Positions 43,792-52,687 of a DNA stretch of 64,000 nt are shown here, piece after piece; the stretch's first letter is position 1; every line of letters begins with the position of its first letter. The position numbers and the translations under genes are program-made. The notes under the pieces were generated by a model. That model saw only the letters and a program-made list of their open reading frames with translations, did not search any database and was not told where the DNA came from. Source of the DNA: DLKC01 sp002478885 (GTDB lineage Bacteria; Bacteroidota; Bacteroidia; Chitinophagales; Chitinophagaceae); contig JAXLUI010000001.1 in NCBI GenBank assembly GCA_046329585.1, forward strand, positions 992,001-1,056,000, given 5' to 3'.

Positions 43792-44469
43792 ATGCAACGC
43801 TACAATGGATTCACCATTATTCACAAAGCGCTTCGTGCCATGCTGTACGACAGTGCGCTTACTTTACAACAAACATATTTCGCTGACGACAAAGAAGCGG
43901 AAGTTGCTCTTTCAAAAGTAGAAGACGTGCTCTTCCTATTTGAAAACCATGCGCATCACGAAGATCATTTTATATTTCCATTGATCAGCGCACAGGAACC
44001 CGCGCTTGTTGATGCTTTCGAAAGCGAACATGTTACCGATCTTACGCTGAGCGATCACCTTAAAAACATGATCAATATTTTTCGTAATGCAAATTTTACG
44101 GAAGAGAAAATAGCAGCGGGTTCTGCGCTCACAAAATCTTTCGTAGAGTTCATGGTCTTCAATCTCCAGCATATGGCGAAAGAAGAAATACGCATCAACC
44201 AGGCACTATGGAAATATTACGGCGATGAACAACTCATCGAAAACAACCGCAGGCTTATTGCTTCCATAAAACCCGATGAAATGGCTATTGCTTCCAAATG
44301 GATGATGCGTGCAATAAACTACGGCGATGCCATCTCGTGGCTGAGCGGCGTAAAAGCAACGGCGCCGGGCTTTGTGTTTGACTCTTTTATGCAGCTTGCG
44401 TCAAGAGAAATGAAGCCGGAGGTTTTTGCCCGTGTTGCTGCGGCGTTCCTTGAAGCCAGGGTTGCCTGA
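43792..44469 (+). CDS. Hemerythrin-like domain protein
   Basis: 225 residues. Residues ~8-150 form the hemerythrin/HHE helical bundle, with metal-ligand candidates in FTIIHKALR, ENHAHHEDHFIFP, FESEH and NLQHMAKEE. The C-terminal ~70 residues are helical and not part of the metal site. Family members bind a non-haem di-iron centre for O2, NO or iron sensing and stress. Cytoplasmic. Followed after 34 bp by an integral membrane gene and then a VOC protein, which may share its transcript. Confidence 0.85.
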   Translation: MQRYNGFTIIHKALRAMLYDSALTLQQTYFADDKEAEVALSKVEDVLFLFENHAHHEDHFIFPLISAQEPALVDAFESEHVTDLTLSDHLKNMINIFRNANFTEEKIAAGSALTKSFVEFMVFNLQHMAKEEIRINQALWKYYGDEQLIENNRRLIASIKPDEMAIASKWMMRAINYGDAISWLSGVKATAPGFVFDSFMQLASREMKPEVFARVAAAFLEARVA

Positions 44470-44503
44470 TTGATGTAACTTTCCTATCTGTAAAAACAGC
44501 GCC

Positions 44504-45187
44504 ATGCTTAGTGCTCTTCCTTTTTATATCACTGCAATATTTATTGTTACCGTAGTACTAACCCTGTTGCTGTTGCTCAACGCGCTGCACAAGAGAAGTA
44601 CTGTTGGCATCATCCTTATTGCATGGCTGGCATTGAACGCGGCATTGGCGCTGAATGGCTTTTACCAGGAGGCAGGCAGTATTCCACCACATTTTTTGCT
44701 GGCGGTGGCGCCTGCCTTAATTACCATTATTTTATTGCTCAGCACAAGGCGAGGCAACCTGTGGCTGCAATCAGTGAACCTGAGAAGCCTTACGTTAATG
44801 AGCGTAGTAAGAATTCCTGTTGAGCTGGTGCTGCTCTGGCTTTACCAATACCGGGCCGTTCCGCAACTGATGACTTTCACCGGCAGCAACTTTGATATAC
44901 TTTCCGGCATCTCCGCTCCTGTCATGTATTTCCTTTGTTTCCACGACGACCGGCTTATACGGCCCAGGCTGTTGCTGGCATGGAACATCCTTTGCCTTTT
45001 GCTGTTACTGAATGTTGTGGTGCGTGGGTTATTGTCGGCGCCATTCGTTTTCCAGGCATTTGCTTTTGATCAGCCAAATATTGCTGTGCTGTATTTTCCA
45101 TTTGTGTGGCTGCCTTCTTTTATTGTAATGGCTGTACTATTCGGGCATTTGTTTTCCATCAGGCAGATCATCGGCAAAAAATATTGA
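44504..45187 (+). CDS. Seven-helix integral membrane protein of unknown function
   Basis: 227 residues, very hydrophobic, with about seven predicted membrane helices (near 5-25, 32-50, 63-82, 97-115, 130-146, 157-176 and 193-217) and short charged loops (STRRGN, HDDRLIRPR). No signal peptide, transport motif or active site seen. It lies 34 bp after the hemerythrin gene and 7 bp before the VOC gene, so these three probably form one operon. Family not recognised. Confidence 0.82.
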   Translation: MLSALPFYITAIFIVTVVLTLLLLLNALHKRSTVGIILIAWLALNAALALNGFYQEAGSIPPHFLLAVAPALITIILLLSTRRGNLWLQSVNLRSLTLMSVVRIPVELVLLWLYQYRAVPQLMTFTGSNFDILSGISAPVMYFLCFHDDRLIRPRLLLAWNILCLLLLLNVVVRGLLSAPFVFQAFAFDQPNIAVLYFPFVWLPSFIVMAVLFGHLFSIRQIIGKKY

Positions 45188-45194
45188 TGTAATC

Positions 45195-45845
45195 ATGATC
45201 ATCCGGAGACTTCAACTATATACAAATGATATTGCCGCAACAAGAGATTTCTATGGCGCCAAAATGCAACTGGTAATTGACAATGAGTCGGCGTCACAGA
45301 TAAGCTTTGTTGCCGGTAATGCTGAACTGGAGTTTATATACAGCAAAGAAGCTGATCCATTCTATCATATCGCTTTTGGTATACCAAATAACAAACTGCA
45401 TGCAGCGGTTGCATGGGTAAAAACATTCACTTCCTTATTACCCTATTCAGCGAAGGAAGAAATTGCTGATTTCAGCAGTTGGAATGCCAAAGCGTTTTAC
45501 TTTCATGATAACAACGGGAACATACTCGAACTGATTACCCATTATGATTGGCAGCTTACCTCTGCCGGGCAATTTTCTGCAGCACGCATTACCGGCATTT
45601 GCGAAGTGGGGATCGTCGTAGATGATGTTGTGGATGTGACAAACATGATCCATACAAAATACCACGTGCCTTATTTTCCCAAAGGGCCGCAGCTTGCAGA
45701 CTTCGCTGTGATGGGCGATGCCAGGGGCATGTTTATCATTTCAAAAAAAGGCCGCGGCTGGCTGCCAACACAAAGAGCAAGTGAATATCACCCGCTTGAG
45801 GTTACATTTGAAGAAGCAGGTAACAGTTACCATATTCGCTTTTAA
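45195..45845 (+). CDS. Two-module VOC (glyoxalase/dioxygenase fold) protein
   Basis: 216 residues with two tandem beta-alpha-beta-beta-beta modules: RRLQLYTNDIAATRDFYGAKM and FYFHDNNGNILELITHYD in the first, ICEVGIVVDDVVDVTNMI and DARGMFIISKKGRGWLP in the second. This fits the glyoxalase/bleomycin resistance/dioxygenase superfamily. Metal ligands in the first module could be His and Glu of HIAFGI and ILELI; they are incomplete in the second. Substrate unknown. Start at ATG 45195, 7 bp after the membrane protein stop. Confidence 0.85.
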   Translation: MIIRRLQLYTNDIAATRDFYGAKMQLVIDNESASQISFVAGNAELEFIYSKEADPFYHIAFGIPNNKLHAAVAWVKTFTSLLPYSAKEEIADFSSWNAKAFYFHDNNGNILELITHYDWQLTSAGQFSAARITGICEVGIVVDDVVDVTNMIHTKYHVPYFPKGPQLADFAVMGDARGMFIISKKGRGWLPTQRASEYHPLEVTFEEAGNSYHIRF

Positions 45846-45908
45846 ACAGACAGCGAACCTGTTGCCTTTAATTAATTTCCGGATAAAAAATTAAGCACAT
45901 TTTGTTGC

Positions 45909-46215
45909 CCGGCTTCACACTTTTAGCATCGTTCCCGAGAGGTACGATTCGGGATCGCACGCTTGTACGCCATAGCCTTGTGCTGCGGCGTGCTTCTGCT
46001 GCTGATATAAAATCATCTTTGTGCCCTTTGCGGTTAAAAACATAAACCACAAAGTACACAAAGAAAAAACCGCACAAAGGACACTGAGCAAATACCTGCC
46101 CTGGCATTTTCGTTATTGCTTTGCCGAATAACGTGATGAACGCTCAAGTGTGCGATGCCGGATAAGCCGGCACTTCGCGCAACGAAAGCCTCATAAAATA
46201 TTCTTATGCCGGGCC
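45909..46215. repeat. Most complete two-arm intergenic repeat element
   Basis: Left arm: GCCCGGCTTCACAC, AGCATCG, then TCCCG (45934-45938) pairing with CGGGA (45951-45955), then TCGCACGCTTGTACG. Right arm on the opposite strand from 46144: AAGTGTGCGATGCCGG, ATAAGCCGGCACTTCGCGC, AACGAAAGCC, ending GCCGGGCC (46208-46215). The outer ends GCCCGGC and GCCGGGC are inverted repeats. The interior (45990-46140) shows no gene. Confidence 0.8.
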
Positions 46216-46258
46216 ACTAAAAATTCTCTCAAAAAAAATGTAGATTGCTTCACCAAAT

Positions 46259-47593
46259 ATGTACGCAATTGTTGATATAGAAACTACAGGCAGTCACCCG
46301 CAGGGAAATGGAATTACCGAAATAGCGATTGTACTACACAATGGTAACGAAGTGGAAGGCCGCTTTGAAACATTGGTAAACCCCGGCTACAAAATACCGC
46401 CCTATGTTGCGCAGCTAACCGGCATCTCTAACGACATGGTAGAAGCTGCCCGGCCCTTTGAAGATCATGCCTACAAGATCTTCAACCTGCTGAACAACCG
46501 CATATTTGTCGCCCATAACGTAAACTTCGATTACAGCTTTGTAAAATATTACCTGCGTGCAGCAGGCTACGATTGGAACCCCAAAAAATTATGTACACTT
46601 AAACTCAGCCGCAAGGCTTTCCCGGGTATGCATAAATACGGGCTTGGCCATATATGCCGGGCACTGGATATACAGGTATCGAACAGGCACAGGGCCGGTG
46701 GAGACGCCGATGCTACTGCCCTGCTCTTTGGAAAAATTGTTACAGAAGGCGGTGATAAACTCATTAAGGAATTCCTGAAAAAAGAGAACCGGGAACAGAT
46801 ACTGCCGCCTAACCTGCCGGCAGAACAGGTGAACAACCTGCCTTACACACCGGGCGTATATTATTTTCATGATGAGAAAGGAAAAGTGATCTACACCGGT
46901 AAGGCAAAGATCCTGAAGAAACGCGTGGTGAGCCATTTCACCGGATTAAACACGAGTAAAAAACGCCAGGACTTTCTTCGCGATATTTTCTCCGTAACAT
47001 TCAAAGAATGCCCGACAGAATTCACCGCTTGTTTATTGGAAAGCGTGGAGATCAAAAGACTTTGGCCTGTTCACAACATCAGCCAGAAAAGATTTGAACA
47101 CCGTTATGGCATTTACACATTTGATGATGCAAGAGGTTACCGCAGGCTGGCAATCGACAAGAAGCGCAAATACTTTGAACCAGTCCTGTCGTTTAACCTG
47201 TTCACCGACGCGCACCGCATGTTGTGGAAGATGGTGAAGGAGCACGAACTGCACCCCTCATTATGTTTTCTTGACCGGACTACAACAACTTCCGGCAATT
47301 TTCCTGAAGTAGAAGTATATAATTCACGCGTGGAAACGGCGCTGACCAGCATGCAATCGCAGATGGGCACCTTTGCCATTTTTGAGCCTGCCGCATTCAG
47401 CAACAAACATGCTTGTGTGCTTGTGGAGAATGGAAAATTTTATGGCATGGGCGAAATTCCGGAGAACCTGAATTTTATGCAGGTTGACCAGTTAAAAAGA
47501 TTCGTAACCCAGTATCCCGAAAATGAAGTGATCACTTCTATGATCAAAAGTTTTGTACAAAAATTTCCCGCACGGGTTGTTGATCTCAGTTAG
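46259..47593 (+). CDS. DEDDh exonuclease fused to GIY-YIG (UvrC-like) nuclease
   Basis: 444 residues. Residues 1-165 form a DnaQ-type 3'-5' exonuclease: AIVDIETTG (Exo I), VAHNVNFDYSF (Exo II), HRAGGDADATALLF (Exo III with His). Residues ~195-275 are a GIY-YIG nuclease domain (TPGVYYFHDEKGKVIYTGKA ... RVVSHF). The remaining ~170 residues are the UvrC/Cho-like C-terminal part. This architecture is known as the exonuclease domain-containing Cho-like proteins and is thought to act in DNA repair; substrates are not established. Single gene following the two-arm repeat. Confidence 0.92.
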   Translation: MYAIVDIETTGSHPQGNGITEIAIVLHNGNEVEGRFETLVNPGYKIPPYVAQLTGISNDMVEAARPFEDHAYKIFNLLNNRIFVAHNVNFDYSFVKYYLRAAGYDWNPKKLCTLKLSRKAFPGMHKYGLGHICRALDIQVSNRHRAGGDADATALLFGKIVTEGGDKLIKEFLKKENREQILPPNLPAEQVNNLPYTPGVYYFHDEKGKVIYTGKAKILKKRVVSHFTGLNTSKKRQDFLRDIFSVTFKECPTEFTACLLESVEIKRLWPVHNISQKRFEHRYGIYTFDDARGYRRLAIDKKRKYFEPVLSFNLFTDAHRMLWKMVKEHELHPSLCFLDRTTTTSGNFPEVEVYNSRVETALTSMQSQMGTFAIFEPAAFSNKHACVLVENGKFYGMGEIPENLNFMQVDQLKRFVTQYPENEVITSMIKSFVQKFPARVVDLS

Positions 47594-47704
47594 ACATTTA
47601 GCATAATAAATCTTTGGCTCCGCGCATAAGCACAAGCGATAAGTTTTGCTTGCCCAATTTACCCCCAAAGGCGTGACACGCTTCCTTAAAATATCCATCA
47701 GCTG

Positions 47705-47768
47705 AACCACATAGGCACATAGGTATATAGCAGGAAATCTATGTGGCATATTATGGAGCTATGTGGTT
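47705..47768. repeat. Inverted repeat between convergent genes
   Basis: AACCACATAG (47705-47714) pairs with CTATGTGGTT (47759-47768). A second CTATGTGG (47739-47746) can compete for the same arm, so two alternative hairpins are possible. No T tail. May serve as a bidirectional transcription stop between 47593 and 47784. Confidence 0.65.
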
Positions 47769-47783
47769 AACTACCTTGGAGCA

Positions 47784-49148
47784 TTAGTCATCTTCCATAT
47801 TGGAAGAAACCGGAACACGGGCAAATTTTATCTGCGGGTTGCGCCAGATAATAAAACGCCAGATAAGCTCACCCGTTAGCAAAATAGCCAATGCAAAAAG
47901 TACCGGCGTTAGCGTGCTGCCCGATTCGGAGAAAGCACCTACAATCGCAATAGAATAAACACCAATCGGCAAAGCAAACATGATACACAGGCCGGTAATT
48001 CCAAGTGGAATTTTAAACGGACGGTGCTCGTCCGGGGCTCTTTTTCGCAGAATAATCAGCGTAACAAATTCAAGGAAAAGTGCCGCTCCATAAAGTATCA
48101 CGTCGATAATGATAAGGTCGGCAAAGGTCCACATAACCATCAGGCTTACCACCATCGAGCAGCCGATGATCGATACATAAGGCGATTGGTATTTGGGATG
48201 CAGTTCATGCAGTTTGGCTGGCAGCAGTTCATCGTCTGACATTACCTTTGGTACACGTGACACGGATAACAACACGGCTGAATATAAACCCACGCCGCTG
48301 GCCATTCCGCCAAGCGCGATCAATGTGCCAAGCCATTGCCCGCCGACCAGCGTACCCAATGCAGGAAAGCCCTCATTGCTCAGCACATCGTAGTCTATCC
48401 CTGATTGCATCGCCACCACAACAGCCATAAAATAAACCACGAAGATCAACACAAATGCAATGGCCACTGATTTAAGATATGATCGTATCGGGTGCGCCAC
48501 TTCTTCGGCATAGGTGGTTACATTATCCCAACCGAGAAAATTCCACATAACGGTGTAAAGCGCCATACCAAGCGTAGGGAACTTAATGCCCTGCAGCGAA
48601 GGCGACGGTAATTCAATTGCACCGGCATGGTGTGTAAGAAAATACGCGAACAAAATAACAAACGGCGTCAGCACCAGGGCGCCGAGCACAATGGAGGCTT
48701 TACCCACGGGCACGATGCCGCGAATATTTAACCAGGCAGAACCCCAGATGATGACAAGGCAAACAGGTATTTTATATGCTTCAATCCCGGGGACAAAAAA
48801 GCCGAGGTACTCCACGAACAATACCGGGTAAATCGCCAGGTCAACAAATGTGTAAAGCCATGTCCACCATCCCTCGTACCACGCAAAACGCATACCCATG
48901 GCGCGTTTTACCCATTGGTAATATCCACCCGTTACGGGCATCATACAGTTAAGTTCCAATACGGTAAAAATGGTGGGAATATCCCACAGCAACGGCGTTA
49001 TAAATAGTAAGAGCAGCACACCGTGTGTACCTGCATAGGTAAGCAAAGATTCCAGTCCGTACGGCCCGCCGGAAATGGTTAAAAATATGATGGCGGCAAG
49101 TTGTAATGGCCGCAGTTTTTTTACAGTTGAAGAGCTCCTTTCTTTCAT
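47784..49148 (-). CDS. APC-superfamily amino acid permease
   Basis: 454 residues with about 12 membrane helices. N-terminal signature LTISGGPYGLESLLTYAG in helix 1 is the unwound Gly-rich substrate site of APC transporters, followed by PVTGGYYQWVKRAMG and FLGWDNVTTYAEEV. A short charged tail ends the protein. Likely a proton-coupled amino acid or amine symporter in the inner membrane; the substrate is not predictable. Stands alone; the amino-peptidases in this window are far away. Confidence 0.9.
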   Translation of the reverse strand: MKERSSSTVKKLRPLQLAAIIFLTISGGPYGLESLLTYAGTHGVLLLLFITPLLWDIPTIFTVLELNCMMPVTGGYYQWVKRAMGMRFAWYEGWWTWLYTFVDLAIYPVLFVEYLGFFVPGIEAYKIPVCLVIIWGSAWLNIRGIVPVGKASIVLGALVLTPFVILFAYFLTHHAGAIELPSPSLQGIKFPTLGMALYTVMWNFLGWDNVTTYAEEVAHPIRSYLKSVAIAFVLIFVVYFMAVVVAMQSGIDYDVLSNEGFPALGTLVGGQWLGTLIALGGMASGVGLYSAVLLSVSRVPKVMSDDELLPAKLHELHPKYQSPYVSIIGCSMVVSLMVMWTFADLIIIDVILYGAALFLEFVTLIILRKRAPDEHRPFKIPLGITGLCIMFALPIGVYSIAIVGAFSESGSTLTPVLFALAILLTGELIWRFIIWRNPQIKFARVPVSSNMEDD

Positions 49149-49230
49149 TCTTGCATAAAAAAATAAAAGTAAAGTATTCTGTAATTATGGAAGTGAAAGT
49201 TTTTGAGCCAATATTATTCATCGCTGTTAT

Positions 49231-49288
49231 GGCGTACAGGAGCGGGGTACCCGATAAGCAGGCACTTTCGCGCTGAGCAGGCTCTTAA
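49231..49288 (-). repeat. Degenerate intergenic repeat arm
   Basis: CCGATAAGCAGGCACTTTCG, CGCTGAGCAGGCTC corresponds to CGGATAAGCCGGCACTTCGC at 46160, read on the same strand. Confidence 0.6.
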
Positions 49289-49302
49289 ACCGGATGACCT
49301 GC

Positions 49303-49935
49303 CTACCCGAGCCACTTCACAAGATCAGCGTGCATTGCTGTATTTAACTGGTGGCCTGCCGGATATTCGTTGAAAGTTGGCGTAAGATCAAGTGATGTTA
49401 AGAACGCAACTGCATTACGTGCATACTGCACAGGAAGCACAGTATCATTTATGCCATGAGAAATATATATGCGCAGCTGCTGCAATTTTTCTTTGGGCGC
49501 CATGGATGGTTTTATTTCTTCCAGGAGCCTGCCACTAAGAATGGCGATACCTTTTACAAGATCCGGCCGCGTTAACGCAACGCTGTAACTCATGATAGCT
49601 CCCTGGCTAAACCCACAGAGATAAACCTCCTGCTCATCATAATCAAGTATTGCTCTCAGCCGGCCGATACAATCAATGATGGCTTGCCTGCTTTGTACTT
49701 CCTGCGCATGATTGATGACAGGCTTGCCGCTTGAAAAATCGGCCTGGTACCAGCCATACTTATTTTCGCCCAGGCCGATGGGCGCCCTCAATGCCACGAC
49801 CAAATATTTGCCCGGCAACTGTTCGGCAAGTGCAAACAACGCGTTTTCATTACTGCCAATGCCATGTAATAAAATCAGCAGCGGCGGCTTTTGCAACGCG
49901 GTTTGACGTGGTCGTACGAGGTAGGTTAATTCCAT
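49303..49935 (-). CDS. Phospholipase/carboxylesterase-type alpha/beta hydrolase
   Basis: 210 residues from ATG 49935. Compact alpha/beta hydrolase: oxyanion region LLILLHGIGSNE, nucleophile elbow CGFSQGAIMS, Asp in HGINDTVLP, His in PAGHQL. Family PF02230 (carboxylesterase/thioesterase YpfH-like). Cytoplasmic. Its start is 12 bp after the stop of the dioxygenase gene, so the two are one operon; a joint job in aromatic ester breakdown is possible but not shown. Confidence 0.9.
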   Translation of the reverse strand: MELTYLVRPRQTALQKPPLLILLHGIGSNENALFALAEQLPGKYLVVALRAPIGLGENKYGWYQADFSSGKPVINHAQEVQSRQAIIDCIGRLRAILDYDEQEVYLCGFSQGAIMSYSVALTRPDLVKGIAILSGRLLEEIKPSMAPKEKLQQLRIYISHGINDTVLPVQYARNAVAFLTSLDLTPTFNEYPAGHQLNTAMHADLVKWLG

Positions 49936-49947
49936 TTTTGATAACAA

Positions 49948-50781
49948 TTATGCCTTATCTATTTTAACCGAAGTCATGGTAAGTGAACCTGCAATGGCTT
50001 TATCATTGAACAGGCTGACTGTTTCATTTTTGCCTTTCAACGCAAGCACGTACAGCAGCGGCAGGAAATGTTCTGGCGAAGGGATTGACAGTTCAAAAGG
50101 TTTGCCCTGTGCATGGTAATTAATCAACGATTGATGATCATCGTTCAGGATAAATTTTTTCATTTTATCGCTGGCTTCCAAAGCCCAGTCGAAACCATAT
50201 TCAGCTTCATTCAGTTTATTCCACGCAAGCATGCGCAGGTTATGCACCATATTACCACTGCCAACGATCAGCACGCCTTTTTCCCGCAGCGATGCAAGTT
50301 CGTTTGCCAGTTCGTAATGGTATTGCGGCGTTTGATAATAATCAAGGCTCATTTGCACTACGGGCACATCGGCATCAGGGTATAAATGTTTTATAACTGA
50401 CCATGCGCCGTGATCAAGTCCCCATTTGTCATCAAGGCCTACGGCTGTTTTCTTTACGGTGTCCTTTGTTTCCTGCGCTAATGCAGGGCTTCCCGGTGCC
50501 GGGTACTGCACATCGAACAAAGCTTTTGGAAAACCACCAAAGTCATGAATGGTAGGTGGATTTTGCATGGCAGTTACATAAGTGCCTCTTGTTTCCCAGT
50601 GCGCGGAAACACATAAAATGGCGTTGGGCTTTGTTATAGTTTTTGCCACATTTCTAAAACCTGTTACAAACTCATTTTCTTCGATTGCGTTCATCGGGCT
50701 GCCATGGCCAAGAAACAACACCGGCATTTTTTCTGTGCTGCCAAATGGCGAGGTGATTTTATTCAGTTCCTGTAGTTTCAT
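49948..50781 (-). CDS. ygiD: 4,5-DOPA dioxygenase extradiol-family protein
   Basis: 277 residues from ATG 50781 (MKLQELNK); the frame runs 10 codons further up without similarity. LigB-like class III extradiol dioxygenase fold: FLGHGSPMNAIEENEF, SAHWETRGTYVT, DHGAWSVIKHL, VGSGNMVHNLR supply the metal-binding His residues and catalytic His. Relatives in bacteria and plants cleave L-DOPA or catechols between or next to the hydroxyls. Cytoplasmic. First gene of a two-gene operon with the hydrolase at 49303. Confidence 0.9.
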   Translation of the reverse strand: MKLQELNKITSPFGSTEKMPVLFLGHGSPMNAIEENEFVTGFRNVAKTITKPNAILCVSAHWETRGTYVTAMQNPPTIHDFGGFPKALFDVQYPAPGSPALAQETKDTVKKTAVGLDDKWGLDHGAWSVIKHLYPDADVPVVQMSLDYYQTPQYHYELANELASLREKGVLIVGSGNMVHNLRMLAWNKLNEAEYGFDWALEASDKMKKFILNDDHQSLINYHAQGKPFELSIPSPEHFLPLLYVLALKGKNETVSLFNDKAIAGSLTMTSVKIDKA

Positions 50782-50860
50782 TGCTTTTATAATTAACGGC
50801 GCAGAGGCCATCGATGTTAAAAAATGCTTTCAGCGCATAAACAAGCGCCGGCGATCCCGA

Positions 50861-51448
50861 CTATTTTCCAAGACCGATCTGGTCAATATAGGTCTTATTG
50901 TCCCAGAACAAATGTTCTTCTGTCATAACCCCATCCGGTCCCCATATGCCTATCGTGGCCATTGGCATCTTAAATGCTTTACCTGTTGGTTGAATAAATT
51001 GTCCGTTACCTATTGGCATTGGCCGGGTAAACGTGCCTTCGAATACACCTGTTACGGCGGTCATATTGCCAGAACCAAAACGAATCGGGTGTTCTTTGAT
51101 TCGTGTATCAGGTGCATATACAAAAAGCGCCTTTAGGTCCTCGATATGTTTTTCAAGCCCAACAGTCATGTGGCCATCAGGCCAGTAAACTTTTATGTCT
51201 TTGGCGTGGCTTTCCTCCAGGCGTGACCACTCCTGGTCGCTAAAGACGGTAAAGTCAAGCGTGTCAAACTTAGCCAGGTTATTTTCAATACCGGCATTGG
51301 CTGCAGTGAGCAGTTTCAACGCCTTACCAGCCGAATCTGTTTCTGACGGATTTACCGACGCTGTTCCATTGTTACCGGTACAACTGCTTGTAATGATGAT
51401 GGCCAGGATTGCCAACGATGCAGTAAAAGACCTGATGATCATGCTCAT
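50861..51448 (-). CDS. Lipoprotein of the SnoaL-like/ester cyclase fold
   Basis: 195 residues. Lipoprotein signal: hydrophobic stretch then SSC at about residue 22-24. Residues ~60-190 have the NTF2/SnoaL-like cone fold: DWSRLEESHAKDIKVYWPDG-like opening, the long HIEDLKALF helix, and VTGVFEGTF. Ends TEEHLFWDNKTYIDQIGL, a motif common in the ester cyclase group. Envelope-anchored and probably a small-molecule binding or isomerising protein. Same strand as the DOPA dioxygenase but separated by about 80 bp. Confidence 0.82.
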   Translation of the reverse strand: MSMIIRSFTASLAILAIIITSSCTGNNGTASVNPSETDSAGKALKLLTAANAGIENNLAKFDTLDFTVFSDQEWSRLEESHAKDIKVYWPDGHMTVGLEKHIEDLKALFVYAPDTRIKEHPIRFGSGNMTAVTGVFEGTFTRPMPIGNGQFIQPTGKAFKMPMATIGIWGPDGVMTEEHLFWDNKTYIDQIGLGK

Positions 51449-51550
51449 TTGTGTTCTTTTAAATGTTTTGCTTTATCGTTAACTGACAATGCAAAGTTGC
51501 ATCGGCTATCAGGGCCGGTGGTAACAGTTTCAGGAAAATCTGTTGTAATA

Positions 51551-52378
51551 TCAGGAAATAATCCGCTTCATTTCGTCGCGGAAAGCCGATGGCGTTTGCC
51601 CTGCCTTCTTTTTAAACACGCTGGTAAAATAGGCCTTCTCTTTAAACCCGAGCTCGAAACCAATTTCAGAAATGGTTTTATCGGTAGAGATCAAAAGATT
51701 TTTTGCTTCGATCAGTTTTCTTGTCTCGATGATCTCCGAAACGCTTTGCTGCAATATGTCCTGGCAGATCAGGTTGAGGTTGCGGCTACTCATAAAAAGT
51801 TTTTCAGCATAAAAGTCAACCCCTTCAGGCCGCTTAAAATTTTCCTCCAGTATCCGCAGGAAATTTTTGAATGTCACACTTTGTGTTTTCATCGAACCGG
51901 TTTCCGGCACCTGCTTTCTTCGCTCCGATTCGATCATGGTGAACAACGCGCTCAGCAGCTGCCTTATCACCGCGTAATCCGGCGCCGGTTCCAGCATTTC
52001 ATCGTTCATCATTTCACACACAGAAACAAGCCTGGTAAAACAGTTACCCGTTTTCAATAACAGGTTCGCATTATCGTGGTAATAGGAATACAGCTGAAAA
52101 GTGGTCTCGGCAATAAACTCACTTCTGAAACGGATCACCCACATTTTGCATGCACCTTCTTTCAGCAAAGGCCTTACGCGATGCACCTTGCGCCTGGTAA
52201 CAAAGCTTACAAAAGGAGCGTCAAAAACGGCTGTTTTAAAATCAATAAAATGTTCAAGCTGCCCGGCAATGCCAATGATCAACTCCTCGAAATCATGCTG
52301 GTGCGGTTCATTCACCGAAGCAGCGATCGCTTTTACATCATCGGCCGATATAGAAAATATTTTAAAGGTCGCAGTCAT
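51551..52378 (-). CDS. AraC-family transcriptional regulator
   Basis: 275 residues. N-terminal AraC_binding-like cupin (~15-90: HQHDFEELIIGIAGQLEHFID) and C-terminal double HTH (~175-270: LCQDILQQSVSEIIETRKLIEA, IGFELGFKEKAYFTSVFKKKAGQTPS). Full-length for the family. It lies 100 bp upstream of and on the same strand as the ester-cyclase-like lipoprotein gene and the DOPA dioxygenase operon, which are therefore plausible targets. Ligand unknown. Confidence 0.9.
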   Translation of the reverse strand: MTATFKIFSISADDVKAIAASVNEPHQHDFEELIIGIAGQLEHFIDFKTAVFDAPFVSFVTRRKVHRVRPLLKEGACKMWVIRFRSEFIAETTFQLYSYYHDNANLLLKTGNCFTRLVSVCEMMNDEMLEPAPDYAVIRQLLSALFTMIESERRKQVPETGSMKTQSVTFKNFLRILEENFKRPEGVDFYAEKLFMSSRNLNLICQDILQQSVSEIIETRKLIEAKNLLISTDKTISEIGFELGFKEKAYFTSVFKKKAGQTPSAFRDEMKRIIS

Positions 52379-52501
52379 AATATGTCAAATGTTACCCGGC
52401 GCTTGCATACGCAGTGTATCTTTCAAAAATAACACAAAGCAACGGAGAACGAAAGGCTTCATAACGAGGGGGGCTTTGCTTTTTAAAGGGAATATTTTTT
52501 A

Positions 52502-52620
52502 GTCGCCGGCATTTGTACTTCGTGGCATCTGCCCTTGCCACGCTCGGTTCAAGGTTCCGTTTTCATGGCACCGGGCGCCAGCCGCGCAGGCAACCACAAA
52601 TGCGCAATGGCCTGTCCCGA
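52502..52620 (+). repeat. Intergenic repeat, inverted copy of 25120-25192
   Basis: GCCGGCATTTGTACTTCGTG, GGCATC, then CGTGGCA/TGCCACG hairpin, CTCGGTTCAAGGTTCCG and TTTTCATGGCACC. About 80% identical by eye to the reverse complement of 25120-25192. Confidence 0.8.
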
Positions 52621-52687
52621 AAATTGATTGTAAAAACAATCAAAAAGAATAAAAGGAATGATATAACTTAAGCAAAATTTCTATGGT

